Part shown: piece after piece, positions 47,240 to 56,423 of the stretch
How the letters are laid out: the number at the start of each line of letters is the position of its first letter
Position numbering within the stretch: position 1 is the first letter of the stretch
From: Lautropia sp.
GTDB taxonomy: Bacteria; Pseudomonadota; Gammaproteobacteria; Burkholderiales; Burkholderiaceae_E
DNA: 64,000 bases
Assembly: GCA_030530775.1 (NCBI GenBank)
Contig: JAUMUG010000002.1
Location: 62,001 to 126,000, forward strand
Direction of reading: 5' to 3'
The notes under the pieces: model-generated
What the model was told of the DNA's origin: nothing
Seen by the model: the letters and a program-made list of their open reading frames with translations, nothing else
Databases searched by the model: none
Made by a program: the position numbers and the translations under genes

Positions 47240-48265
47240 TCAAGGATTCAGGCGAGCTGCTGCATCGGCGTGCAGAGCGGTCGACGGCGAGACGGACGCC
47301 GGTGTGCCCGACCGCAATGGCACAGGTGTGGCTGCGGACTCGATGGCTTCGTTGCTGCGCCCCGACGCAGATACGGCGGTGACTGGTACGTTCATCGGCT
47401 GCAGCTGCGCCCGTCCCATACCGCCCATGATGATCTGCGGACGGTAATCACGACGCACGACCCGTTTGGGCGCCACCACTGGTCGATTCGGCACGTCGAA
47501 CAGATGCCGGATATCGAGGGGCGCAGCAGCCGTCGGCGTGTCGTCGGCGGGGTTGCGCAATACGGCAGTCAGCCGACCGGCACGCTGGGCCACCACCAGG
47601 CGCTGTGCCTGAGCCGGCTCGACTTCGACCGTCACGGCCGAAAAGTGCCGGTCATCACCGCTGTCATCCACATCGGGGCGCACCTGTCGTCCTGTGGCCA
47701 GCACCAGCAGATTCTGTAGCAGCGGCACCGTACTTTCGTGTTCGGCCTGCCGGCCGGGCATCGGGCTGGGCGGGCGCGCCGTCAGCAGCAGATCGATCCG
47801 GTCACCCGGTTGCAGCATGCCCGAAATCGAATTGATCTCGTCGACCGAGATTGTCAGCGCACGAATCCCGGGCTTGACTCTCGACGAGAAAGCCAACTGA
47901 TCACCGTTGAGCACCGCCATCGAAGACAGCGCTTCGCCCGAACGCATAGGCACAAACAGGCGCTGTCCGACCAGAGCGTCGAACTGCTCGGGCAGAACGG
48001 CATGGCTGGGCACGAATTCCGCCGGCACCGAGCGCAAAGCCATCGTGTCGGCACTGATCACCTCCCCCTTGTCCAGGTCCTGGCGGGCGACGACGATATC
48101 GACCGTCTGCTGCACCGGTGGCGCCAGTCTCAGGCGCTCCTGCTGCACCTGTTCGTTGACATAGCGTGACCCGGCATAGACGGCGATGCCGCCGCAGACC
48201 AGCGCTGCGCCCATCAGCAACACATTCCGGTGACGATCGAGGATTCGTAGAACAATGGCATTCAT
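47240..48265 (-). CDS. rcpC: Flp pilus assembly protein RcpC/CpaB
   Basis: 341 residues. One N-terminal transmembrane helix (NVLLMGAALVCGGIAVYAG) is followed by an SAF domain (VDIVVARQDLDKGEVISADTMALRSVPAEFVP). A CpaB/RcpC core with VKPGIRALTISVDEINSISGMLQPGDRIDLLLT comes next, then a Pro/Ala-rich C-terminus. It acts in the periplasm with the secretin, probably contacting peptidoglycan. The ATG at 48265 overlaps the stop of the small prepilin gene by 4 nt. A longer frame upstream is rejected because the family N-terminus starts here. Confidence 0.9.
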   Translation of the reverse strand: MNAIVLRILDRHRNVLLMGAALVCGGIAVYAGSRYVNEQVQQERLRLAPPVQQTVDIVVARQDLDKGEVISADTMALRSVPAEFVPSHAVLPEQFDALVGQRLFVPMRSGEALSSMAVLNGDQLAFSSRVKPGIRALTISVDEINSISGMLQPGDRIDLLLTARPPSPMPGRQAEHESTVPLLQNLLVLATGRQVRPDVDDSGDDRHFSAVTVEVEPAQAQRLVVAQRAGRLTAVLRNPADDTPTAAAPLDIRHLFDVPNRPVVAPKRVVRRDYRPQIIMGGMGRAQLQPMNVPVTAVSASGRSNEAIESAATPVPLRSGTPASVSPSTALHADAAARLNP

Positions 48266-48507
48266 GGCAACGACATTCCGTAGGTGAAGCGTGCGTAACA
48301 AGACTGAATGGCCGATAGCAGTTGATTCAGAACCTGCCCACCATCGCCGACCAGGGCCAGCGCCACCAGGGCGGTCAACAGCAGATATTCGATGGCGACC
48401 TGACCAACGCAGCGATGTACCCGGCACCCCGACATCATGGCCGACCTTGCCGGCGTCGGGTGAACCGCTCTGGCAGCTTCGCCTAGGCTATGCAGCCGTT
48501 TTTTCAT
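48262..48507 (-). CDS. Small Flp-like prepilin, second copy
   Basis: 81 residues. A leader of about 34 residues ends in Gly, followed by QVAIEYLLLTALVALALV. The Gly before a hydrophobic helix with Glu at +5 and Tyr at +6 is the Flp-family prepilin peptidase site. The helix is short and the C-terminal part contains a Cys not typical of major Flp pilins, so it may be a minor pilin. ATG 48507 has GGAG 8 nt upstream. It overlaps rcpC. Confidence 0.75.
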   Translation of the reverse strand: MKKRLHSLGEAARAVHPTPARSAMMSGCRVHRCVGQVAIEYLLLTALVALALVGDGGQVLNQLLSAIQSCYARFTYGMSLP

Positions 48508-48508
48508 C

Positions 48509-49477
48509 TCATCGTCTCCAATGCATGACGAGTACCTGTCGCTCGCCCTGCCTCGTCAGCGTCAAGGCGATTTCTTCATGCGCCCGGGCATAGAAGGCCC
48601 CGCTCACCCCGGACATAGCAAATGCCTGTTTCCCCTCGTCCGGCAGTGCATGGCGCCGAAAGCCCTGGCGCTGCAGCTTGCGGTCCACCCAGCTGTCCAG
48701 TTTCAGCAGGCGATCATCGGTGAAAGCCACGAAAGTGCTGCTGCGGTGCCCACCATCCCGATGACTGATCGCCGGCTGTATCGTCACCCGTGCCGGCAAC
48801 AGGGTCCTGAACCACTCTTCATCCTTTTGCAGGGCCTGCTGAGCGCGCCGATCGTTTTTCCAGCGAATTCGACGGCCCTGATACAGGCCTTCGGTAATCT
48901 GACGCAGTTCCACTGTCTCGAATGCGTCTCCGTCGACGCGGGTGATCAGCTTCCAGCCGTCCCGATCACTGCGCATCGGCGGCAGATCCGGGTTCGCCCA
49001 CTGCCGCTCCATCTCGTCGAGCACATCCATGACGCCCCCCTGGCCGTCGAAATGCGAAACACTCAACAGGCCGCCTGCCACCATGGAGTCGGAAAGCAGC
49101 ACACGTTCCACGGTCCGATCGCCACCAGCCGGCTGAGCCGTCGAGGAAACGGCCGGCTCCGGTGCTGTGATCGATGGCCGTATATCTCCGGCCAAAGGCT
49201 GCAGCACCCGCGGCAGCGGTTGCAGATACGGCGGGAGGCTGGTCGACACCTGCTGCACCGACGATGGCCCCCGATGCGACGTGCCATGCTCGGCCTGTGC
49301 TGTGTTCGGCGACGGCAGACTTACGCAGACGAGCAACAATGGCAGACTGGCATGAGCGAGCATCCGGCCACACCGGCTGGTCGCCGATTGGATCGCCCTA
49401 CCTGGCACGGCGGTTCCGCTCCACGTTTGCTCGAGCGGTCCGCGGACATCCTGTGATCGAATCGTCCCGACCTTCAT
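48509..49477 (-). CDS. Secreted protein of unknown function in the Tad locus
   Basis: 322 residues. A long basic N-region and a hydrophobic segment (MLAHASLPLLLVCVSLPS) suggest a signal peptide with cleavage near Ala-Gln-Ala. A Pro/Ser-rich linker to about residue 125 follows, then a compact region with balanced charge (VERVLLSDSMVAGGLLSVSH.., GWKLITRVDGDAFETVELRQITEG). I do not recognise the family. The ATG overlaps the upstream TadE-like stop (ATGA) with GGAG 5 nt upstream, and the gene ends 2 nt before the small prepilin. It is therefore firmly embedded in the operon and probably part of the pilus machinery. Confidence 0.7.
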   Translation of the reverse strand: MKVGTIRSQDVRGPLEQTWSGTAVPGRAIQSATSRCGRMLAHASLPLLLVCVSLPSPNTAQAEHGTSHRGPSSVQQVSTSLPPYLQPLPRVLQPLAGDIRPSITAPEPAVSSTAQPAGGDRTVERVLLSDSMVAGGLLSVSHFDGQGGVMDVLDEMERQWANPDLPPMRSDRDGWKLITRVDGDAFETVELRQITEGLYQGRRIRWKNDRRAQQALQKDEEWFRTLLPARVTIQPAISHRDGGHRSSTFVAFTDDRLLKLDSWVDRKLQRQGFRRHALPDEGKQAFAMSGVSGAFYARAHEEIALTLTRQGERQVLVMHWRR

Positions 49478-50562
49478 GGCAACTCCGCTCCATATTTGCC
49501 CAAGCGATCCTCGGGCACCACTTCGACATCAACGGGCCGACGCCGAAAATCCTTACCACCCGGTGCCAGCACATCACCTTTGAACTTTGCCGGCAGATGG
49601 ATCATTTCCAGCACCGGCCTGTAGGCCAGATCCAGCACTTCCTCCGGATCGCTCCCCGGCAGACGTGCCATGAGATCGGCCAAGCCCCTGCCCACCACAA
49701 GTGCATTCAGATCGGCCAATCGCCGCATCGACGGCAAGCGTCGGCCCTGTTCGACTCGGGACTGCAGACTGCTGGACTCGGAGCCTTTGGCACTGCTGGC
49801 ATTCCAGCCATCAGTCAGAATCACCAGCCTGCCGCCGAAGTTCAGCTCATGCCCGGCACCGCTGCCCAAGGCTTCGGCCAACCTTGGATGCAGTGGCACC
49901 CGGGCCTGCACCTGTGCGGTCACCAACCCACCATGCAGAGCAAGGCCGAACGCGTCCGGCCCCGCCACCTTGGAAGCGGCAGTGCTCAACCGGTTGAAGC
50001 CACTGCCACTGCTTCTCGCGCCCGTGCTCCGGGCCTGCTGGGCCGATCCACCGCCCCCCGATACCGCCTGCCACACATGCGCCGGAATCATCCGGTGAGC
50101 ACTTCTCAGCGCATCCGAATCGCGCTGCACGACGTTGACCGACACATCTTCGAAACGCGCGATCATCGGGCGCCCATCGGGATTACGCCAGAAGCGGTGC
50201 GATTCCTGATCGACATCCTGATTTACCACCGTATCGTGGGAATGCAGATCGATATCCTGACGACCAAAATGTCGTCGCCGGATGCGATCCACCATCTCAT
50301 GAGCTACCTGACCATCGGCACAGTATTGCGGTCGTGTCGCACATTCGAAGGCCACCGTCCGCGATGCCGCCACGCTGGCATGTCGGATGTCCTGATACTT
50401 GGCCAGCAAGGGTACGGCCAGTAAAAACGGCAGCACCGCAGCCGCGATCACCAGCGTTTCGGTCATAGCCTGACCGCTCTGCCCGGCCTTGCTTCGATCA
50501 ACCGATCGATTCACGATCTTCCCCCTTCCCCGATGGATATCTCGATGGATGGATTGCGTCAT
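49474..50562 (-). CDS. TadE/TadF-like pseudopilin
   Basis: 362 residues. GQSGQAMTETLVIAAAVLPFLLAVPLL near residue 27 is a TadE-type hydrophobic helix with the conserved Glu. It is followed by KYQDIRHASVAASRTVAFECA, as in TadE/TadF proteins. The long C-terminal domain (residues about 80-362) is extracytoplasmic with Gly/Ser-rich patches and no recognised fold. Its stop overlaps the next gene. Confidence 0.75.
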   Translation of the reverse strand: MTQSIHRDIHRGRGKIVNRSVDRSKAGQSGQAMTETLVIAAAVLPFLLAVPLLAKYQDIRHASVAASRTVAFECATRPQYCADGQVAHEMVDRIRRRHFGRQDIDLHSHDTVVNQDVDQESHRFWRNPDGRPMIARFEDVSVNVVQRDSDALRSAHRMIPAHVWQAVSGGGGSAQQARSTGARSSGSGFNRLSTAASKVAGPDAFGLALHGGLVTAQVQARVPLHPRLAEALGSGAGHELNFGGRLVILTDGWNASSAKGSESSSLQSRVEQGRRLPSMRRLADLNALVVGRGLADLMARLPGSDPEEVLDLAYRPVLEMIHLPAKFKGDVLAPGGKDFRRRPVDVEVVPEDRLGKYGAELP

Positions 50563-50674
50563 AAGCCGTTTCCACCCTCACCGAACGAATTGATTCGTGA
50601 GCGTACTTATCTCTGACATGGCACGCCTGTGCCTACAGACTTCTCTATGCAACATGGGCGATACCCTGGCCGCT

Positions 50675-52273
50675 CTATTGCTGCGTCTGGTAGATCAACG
50701 CAAACTGCCGCCATGTTTCGGGAACCGGACCGAGGCGGACCTGCCAGTAGGGGCTGTAGAGGCTGGCATACTCGATACGCCGATCAGCCGACGGAGGCCG
50801 GCGGAAATAGACCTCGGCTGCCGACAGTGCCAGCATCGGATACTTGCCACTGAAGCCGTCCCTGGGTTGGACTCGGCCCGCACCCAGCTGGCGTGCCTCG
50901 GCCGTGCCGATGGCATTGCGGTTCATCACACGTGCCACCACGCCGACACGGATCGTGGGGAAACGTGGATTGGCCTTCAGCGCGGGGCTGTCATAATCGA
51001 GATCCCGTACGCCGGGCAGCCCCAGGTAGACACGGGCGGACCAGAAATCCTGGTCCCGCGCCGCCCGCCGATAGGCATTTCTGTTGGTCAGCTTGTCGCC
51101 ATGGATACCGGCGGAGCCATCGATCCGATCGAGCGTGCGCTTGGCCTGATCCGAAATCGCTGCCTCGGCACCACTCCAGCCCAGCGGCAGGGCCTCTCGC
51201 GAGCTACGGCACCATTTGCGGGGTCGGTGCAACGAAATCGTGTCATAAGCCTGCCAACGATCCAGGCCGTTCCGATGATCGAGAATCAGTTCGGTCTGGC
51301 CACGCCGTTCGAGTCCAGGCATACAAATCAAACCACCCAGTCCGGCACTGCGACTATCCGTGAATCCGTCGAGCGAGCGCATCACCATATCACGCAACCG
51401 GGCGCGGTCTTCTTCGGTATGACGCTTGGTCGGCTTGACATTGTCGAGGACACGTGCCGGCACCGTAAACGCCCGAAAGCCTGGATCGCTTTCGGCCACG
51501 ACTTCATTGGCCACGCTACTGGGCATCAGGCCACCGGTCATCCAGAAAATGACCTCCTGACTGCCGGCCAATGCCTGGTTGTAGATGCTACGGCCAGCCA
51601 CCTCGATCTGTGCTGCGTAGCGGGTGATCAGGCTGGCCGATTCGGCGAGGGTTTCGAGCGTACCGGTGATGGCCCGTAAAGAAGAGAACTGGGCAACTTT
51701 GTGGATGCGTTCGATCGCACCGTGAATGAAGCGACTGTAGGACACCATCGTGACCGCCTGCGCAATGGCCACCTCGTTGGCAACGATGGCCCGGTTGCTG
51801 TAAGCGTAGTAATTCATCGCCCGCGCCTGCCACAGTCCGACGCTGTAGGCAGCTGCATCGGTGGCATTGATCAGCTTGAGGCGGGTGGCGCTGACCTGCC
51901 CGGTGGAGAACTGAAAAAAGGTCAGCAAGGCCACCACCACCAGCAGAAACATGCCGAGCACCAGGGCCTGCCCCGCCTGCCGGTGCGGGGGCATACCAAG
52001 GGAACGACGCTGCCGGCGCACCGAGTGCCGAGCCGCCACGCAAGGAAGGCGCCGGGCATGAGGACGCTGCGACGGGAAGGACTGCGGTCGGGTGAGTTCC
52101 TGCCCCTGTCGTGACGGGCAATACCACCCCTGTGTTTCCTGATCCGGCCGATTCTCGAGCCAGGACTGGCAGGCCGAATGCGACCACTGATGCGCCGGCC
52201 AAGCAAATCGGCCCTGTAACGGCGTCGTCGCTGCCGCCGGCCGGCGGCAGCTCATCCTCGGTGTGTGCTTCAT
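50675..52273 (-). CDS. TadG-like protein with long N-terminal extension
   Basis: 532 residues. A typical TadG start, GQALVLGMFLLVVVALLTFFQFSTGQVSATRLKLINATDAAAYSVGLWQAR, appears only from about residue 101. TadG proteins anchor the pilus in the envelope. The first 95 residues are Arg/Pro/Gln/His/Cys-rich with no recognisable fold. An excellent ribosome binding site (AGGAGG, 7-nt spacing) precedes the ATG at 52273, favouring translation of the extension, although an internal Met near residue 94 would give a normal TadG. The rest is extracytoplasmic and of unknown fold. Confidence 0.72.
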   Translation of the reverse strand: MKHTPRMSCRRPAAATTPLQGRFAWPAHQWSHSACQSWLENRPDQETQGWYCPSRQGQELTRPQSFPSQRPHARRLPCVAARHSVRRQRRSLGMPPHRQAGQALVLGMFLLVVVALLTFFQFSTGQVSATRLKLINATDAAAYSVGLWQARAMNYYAYSNRAIVANEVAIAQAVTMVSYSRFIHGAIERIHKVAQFSSLRAITGTLETLAESASLITRYAAQIEVAGRSIYNQALAGSQEVIFWMTGGLMPSSVANEVVAESDPGFRAFTVPARVLDNVKPTKRHTEEDRARLRDMVMRSLDGFTDSRSAGLGGLICMPGLERRGQTELILDHRNGLDRWQAYDTISLHRPRKWCRSSREALPLGWSGAEAAISDQAKRTLDRIDGSAGIHGDKLTNRNAYRRAARDQDFWSARVYLGLPGVRDLDYDSPALKANPRFPTIRVGVVARVMNRNAIGTAEARQLGAGRVQPRDGFSGKYPMLALSAAEVYFRRPPSADRRIEYASLYSPYWQVRLGPVPETWRQFALIYQTQQ

Positions 52274-52306
52274 TGCCTGCCCTCCTGCGCGCGTATGAAT
52301 CAGTGA

Positions 52307-52672
52307 TCAGCGGTTGCCCTCGTTATAGTTGCCGAGCGTGGTTCGGCGCGCCGCGTTGGTGACAGCGTTGTTGGCGGCATTCTGTGCAGCGGTGATACCC
52401 CGTTGAGCATTCTGACCGGAGATTTCCAATGCGATGCCAGCCGTGGCACCCCGCACCGAGCCACCCAGGAAGGAATAGACACCGATGGCGGCCACGCCGA
52501 CCAGGGCGACGATGACGATGTACTCGGTCATACCCTGCCCCAGGGATTTGCGCCGACGGGAAAGCGTCGCTGCAGCCGTGCCCAGTGGTGTCGTGGCCGA
52601 GGGCACCGGTGCCGATGTCTGTGCCACAGCGGCAGTGTTCCGGATACGGTTGAAAAGGATCGTCGTTGCCAT
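52307..52672 (-). CDS. flp: Flp-family type IVb pilin
   Basis: 121 residues. The pilin segment [20 protein letters not shown] has the Flp hallmark Glu-Tyr after a Gly cleavage site, and the helix ends in a [18 protein letters not shown] region typical of Flp pilins. The leader before the cleavage site is about 47 residues (Ala/Thr/Pro-rich then SRRRKSL), longer than the usual 10-25. The ATG at 52672 has GGAG 8 nt upstream. First gene of the Tad unit on the minus strand. Confidence 0.82.
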   Translation of the reverse strand: MATTILFNRIRNTAAVAQTSAPVPSATTPLGTAAATLSRRRKSLGQGMTEYIVIVALVGVAAIGVYSFLGGSVRGATAGIALEISGQNAQRGITAAQNAANNAVTNAARRTTLGNYNEGNR

Positions 52673-52990
52673 GATGGAGTCTCCGTTCTGGCTGTTGAAG
52701 AGGACTCCATCTTGAAGGTACAAGCGTCTTCCGACGATCGGCAGGACAGCCGAGCCGGACTAGGCAGGACGATGATCGGCCATCGGTCCGACAGGCTCCG
52801 GCCGGTCGGCGATATCGGCACGTGCACGGTGGGAGAAAGAAACAGCCATTGCGATGACACAGCCGAAAACGGAAATGTACCGGCCGTACGTACGGGTACT
52901 GCGATAATTTCGGGCTCATCCCGGGCAGTCCAGACAGTGGCAGGTATGGTCCAGGCGCCTGGTGTACAGCTCATCCATGAGAATCGAGGC
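52673..52990. promoter_or_regulatory. Divergent region between the Flp pilin and symporter genes
   Basis: 318 bp. On the plus strand TGCGATAAT at 52900-52908 is a plausible extended -10 for the symporter gene, without a -35. A GTACGTAC palindrome lies nearby (52886-52893). I found no sigma-54 or sigma-70 consensus for the pilus operon on the minus strand. Confidence 0.3.
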
Positions 52991-54332
52991 ATGAGTCAAC
53001 GCGACGACTGGTCGTCCCGTCTGGGGTTCATTCTGTCCGCAGCCGGTTCGGCCATCGGACTGGGTGCGATCTGGAAATTTCCCTATACCGCCGAGACCCA
53101 TGGTGGTGCTGTTTTTTCTGCTCTTTCTGATGTTCACCTTTCTGGTGGCGGGCCCGATCCTGGTGGCGGAGTTTGCCATCGGCCGTCATACCCGCCACGG
53201 TGCGATTCAGGCATTCAAGCGTATCTTGCCCGGCTCGGCATGGCCGATCGTGGGCTGGACGGGGGTGATCACCTGTTTTGTGCTGCTGTCCTTCTACAGT
53301 GTGGTCGGTGGATGGGTCCTGGCCTATGCCTGGTATGCACTGACCGGCAGCCTGGGCGCGGAAACCGATTTCAGTGCCTTCTTCGGTCAGCTGATCGGCG
53401 ATCCGGCCAAAGTGCTCGGCTTTCAAGCGATCTTCATGCTGATCACGACCTGGGTGGTACGATCTGGGATCAGCGCGAGCATCGAAAAGGCCAACAAATA
53501 CATGATGCCGACGCTGTTCATCATGCTGTCCGTCCGTTCACTGAGTCTGGATGGGTCGATGGAAGGAGTCAGGTTTCTGCTGGCACCCGACTGGTCGTAT
53601 CTGAATGGCGAAACCATGCTGGCCGCGCTGGGGCAAGCGTTCTTTGCGCTGAGCCTCGGCGTCTCGGCGATGATCACCTATGCCTCGTATCTGCAAAATG
53701 ACAATGACCTGATCCGCAATGCCAACACGATCGTCTGGATGAATCTGCTGATCTCGCTGCTGGCCGGGCTGGTGATCTTTCCGGCGGTGTTTGCGCTGGG
53801 CTTCGAGCCGAACCAGGGACCGGGACTGATCTTTGCGGTACTGCCCACGGTATTTGCCGAGCTGCCCCTCGGCATGCCGCTCTTTGCCGTCTTCATGGTG
53901 CTGGTGCTGTTCGCGACGCTGACGTCGGCCTTTGCGATGCTGGAGACCACGGCCGCCGCCGTGATCGGCGACCGGAGCGATCGGCGTACCGGCTACACCC
54001 TGGCCATCGGCGCCGGTGTGTTCGTTGTCGGCATTCCATCGGCACTGTCCTTCGGAACGCTCGATGAGGTCAAACTGATCGGCGGGCGCAGTATCTTCGA
54101 CAGTCTCGATTATCTGGTGTCGGGCTGGAGCATGCCGCTGGGCGCTCTGTTGATCGGTCTTTTCGTGGGCTGGGCATGGAACCGGGATGCCGTGCGCATG
54201 GAAGTGATGACCGGCAGCACCCTGCCCCCGCGGCTCTTCGACACCTGGCTGTTCCTGGTACGCTATATTGCGCCGGTCGCCGTTCTGCTCGTCTTCCTGC
54301 ATGGCATCGATCTGCTGCGGGCCGGCTCCTGA
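52991..54332 (+). pseudogene. Sodium:neurotransmitter-symporter-family transporter, frameshifted
   Basis: The first 41 codons encode the family N-terminus ([30 protein letters not shown]), but the frame then becomes meaningless. The matching continuation ([23 protein letters not shown]..) runs in the next frame to 54332. A one-base deletion in the T6 run at 53112-53117 would restore one 446-residue, about 11-12-helix transporter. Other decay signs, judged from remembered homologues: Ala replaces the TM1 Asn that binds sodium in LeuT, and TM5 seems about three residues short. Alternatives are phase variation at the T tract or a sequencing error. Confidence 0.78.
53112..53117 (+). other. T6 homopolymer at the symporter frameshift
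   Basis: G-TTTTTT-C at the exact point where the reading frame changes. Loss of one T, or gain of two, restores the frame. It is a candidate for replication slippage, transcriptional slippage or assembly error. Confidence 0.7.
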
Positions 54333-54514
54333 AACACGGATATCGACCCGTTGCGGGCAGGCCCCTGAAACGGCCTCGGCTTCCGGCGCGTCGATTCATC
54401 GGAGAGCGATGAGAGACCTTCCATACAGGGGCCGGAGCGAAGACATCGGTTCATGGCCCATGGGCTTTCAGCTCTCCATGGCTCAATCCGCCAGGCTCTG
54501 GTGCCCAATAAGCC

Positions 54515-54551
54515 AAGAAAAGCCCACGCCGCGGGGAGAAGCGGCATGGGC
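54515..54551 (-). terminator. Intrinsic terminator of aceA
   Basis: On the minus strand an 11-bp stem with one G-U pair (GCCCATGCCGC and GCGGCGTGGGC, plus-strand 54522-54532 and 54541-54551) has an 8-nt loop. It is followed directly by TTTTCTT. It lies 75 nt after the aceA stop. Confidence 0.85.
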
Positions 54552-54626
54552 AGCACTCAGGAAAGTCAAAGGCTCCACCAGCCCCAGGGTCAGGGCCCGC
54601 AGAAGAGGGAACGTTCCCCTCGTCGA

Positions 54627-55934
54627 TCAGCCATTCCTTTCGAAGAACTGCTCGTCCTCGGTCGAGCCTTTCAGCGCGGTGGTAGAGCTTTCGGCACCTT
54701 CGATGGCGGTAGTGACCGCATCGAAATAACCGGTGCCGACTTCGCGCTGGTGCTTGACGGCGGTAAAGCCATGATCGGTGGCAGCAAACTCGGCCTGTTG
54801 CAGTTCGACGAAGGCCGACATGTGCTCGCGAGCATAGCCATAGGCCAGGTTGAACATCGCGTAGTTCAGTGCATGGAAACCGGCCAACGTGATGAACTGG
54901 AACTTGTAGCCCATGGCACCCAGCTCACGCTGGAACTTGGCGATGGTTTCGTCGTCGAGATTCTTCTTCCAGTTGAAGCTGGGCGAACAGTTGTAGGCCA
55001 ACAGCTTGCCGGGGAACTGCCTGTGGATGGCTTCGGCAAACTTACGGGCAAACTCCAGATCGGGCTTACCGGTTTCGCACCAGACCAGATCGGCATAAGG
55101 CGCATAGGCCAGACCACGGGAGATCGCCTGCTCCAGCCCCGGCCGGGTGCGGAAAAATCCTTCGATGGTGCGCTCACCGGTCAGGAAGGGCTTGTCGTTC
55201 TCGTCGACATCCGAGGTGACCAGGTCGGCCGCTTCGGCATCGGTCCGCGCCACCAACACGGTCGGCACCCCCATCACGTCGGCTGCCAGACGGGCAGAGA
55301 TGAGCTTGGCAACGGCTTCACGGCTCGGTACCAGCACCTTGCCGCCCATGTGACCACATTTCTTGACCGAAGCCAGTTGGTCCTCGAAATGCACGCCGGA
55401 AGCCCCTGCGTCGATCATCGCCTTCATCAGTTCAAAAGCGTTCAGCACGCCGCCAAACCCGGCTTCGGCATCGGCCACGATCGGTGCAAAGTAGTCGACA
55501 TAGCCTTCGTCACCGGGGTTCTTGCCTTCGGACCACTGGATCTGGTCGGCACGGGTCAGGGTGTTGTTGATACGGCGCACGACCTGTGGCACCGAATTGG
55601 CAGGATAGAGGGACTGATCGGGATACATTTCGCCAGCGACGTTGGCATCACCCGCCACCTGCCAGCCGGACAGATAGATAGCCTTGAGTCCGGCCTTGAC
55701 CTGCTGCATGGCTTGGTTGCCCGTCAACGCGCCCAGCGCATTGATGAAAGGCTCTTCGTTCACCAACTTCCACAAACGCTCGGCGCCACGCCGTGCCAGC
55801 GTGTGCTCCACCTGCAATGAGCCGCGCAGTCTTACGACGGTATCGGCCGAATAACCACGACGGATACCGCGCCAGCGGGGATTTTCGGCCCATTCTTTTT
55901 GCAGCTTCTGTGCTTCCTGTTCACGCAAGGACAT
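54627..55934 (-). CDS. aceA: Isocitrate lyase
   Basis: Glyoxylate-cycle enzyme cleaving isocitrate to succinate and glyoxylate, needed for growth on acetate or fatty acids. The active-site [11 protein letters not shown] places the catalytic Cys at residue 193. [12 protein letters not shown] and [13 protein letters not shown] are also conserved. 435 residues, matching the short proteobacterial class. ATG 55934 has GGAG 6 nt upstream. Malate synthase is not in the window, so it appears monocistronic between its terminator and an AT-rich upstream region. Confidence 0.97.
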   Translation of the reverse strand: MSLREQEAQKLQKEWAENPRWRGIRRGYSADTVVRLRGSLQVEHTLARRGAERLWKLVNEEPFINALGALTGNQAMQQVKAGLKAIYLSGWQVAGDANVAGEMYPDQSLYPANSVPQVVRRINNTLTRADQIQWSEGKNPGDEGYVDYFAPIVADAEAGFGGVLNAFELMKAMIDAGASGVHFEDQLASVKKCGHMGGKVLVPSREAVAKLISARLAADVMGVPTVLVARTDAEAADLVTSDVDENDKPFLTGERTIEGFFRTRPGLEQAISRGLAYAPYADLVWCETGKPDLEFARKFAEAIHRQFPGKLLAYNCSPSFNWKKNLDDETIAKFQRELGAMGYKFQFITLAGFHALNYAMFNLAYGYAREHMSAFVELQQAEFAATDHGFTAVKHQREVGTGYFDAVTTAIEGAESSTTALKGSTEDEQFFERNG

Positions 55935-56059
55935 CGATGTCTCCAATATCTATAAGGGTTATCGAGAACAGCTGAAACGCACCGGTCGACCGGTTTCTCT
56001 AGCGTTGTCTGTCGGGATGATAGGCCGAAAATGCTGCACAGCAACCAAGGAGAAACCCT

Positions 56060-56200
56060 GAAAAGTACAATTATTTATCTTGATATATCAATGAAATACG
56101 AAGAAAAACCATAATATGAAATTGTATTCTCATGATATGGAATGATTTCGTTGCTTTGCGCTTTCACTGTTTTTCATATCATGAAAATAAGATCATCCTG
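56060..56200. promoter_or_regulatory. AT-rich palindrome-bearing region upstream of aceA
   Basis: The 55935-56423 interval carries no supportable gene. Its central part is the most AT-rich stretch I noticed in the window. It contains TTGATATATCAA (56080-56091, perfect 12-bp palindrome), TTTTCAT-ATC-ATGAAAA (56171-56187), and TCATGATATG (56130-56139), whose complement CATATCATGA recurs at 56175-56184. These look like operators or a DNA-bending site controlling aceA, though none matches a regulator consensus I can name. Confidence 0.5.
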
Positions 56201-56423
56201 AAAACTACTCTCGCCTCCCCAGTCCCCATCGTCCCCGGCGCCGAACACGAGCTTTCATGTATGCACACAGCGCTCCGACTCCGAATTCGGCGTGATCCGT
56301 CCCCTTGCAGCGGGGTATCGCGACCCATGAAGTCCCGAGCTGCAGCATCCGAGACGACCAAAAGCGACGGAGATGGCGCTGCGGCACAGAAACAGCCGCC
56401 CCGAAATCGACATGACGGAAGTG

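Noticed and set aside
56080..56091. TTGATATATCAA as an FNR box
   Set aside because: FNR half-sites TTGAT/ATCAA need a 4-bp spacer. Here the spacer is 2 bp, so it is reported only as an unassigned palindrome.
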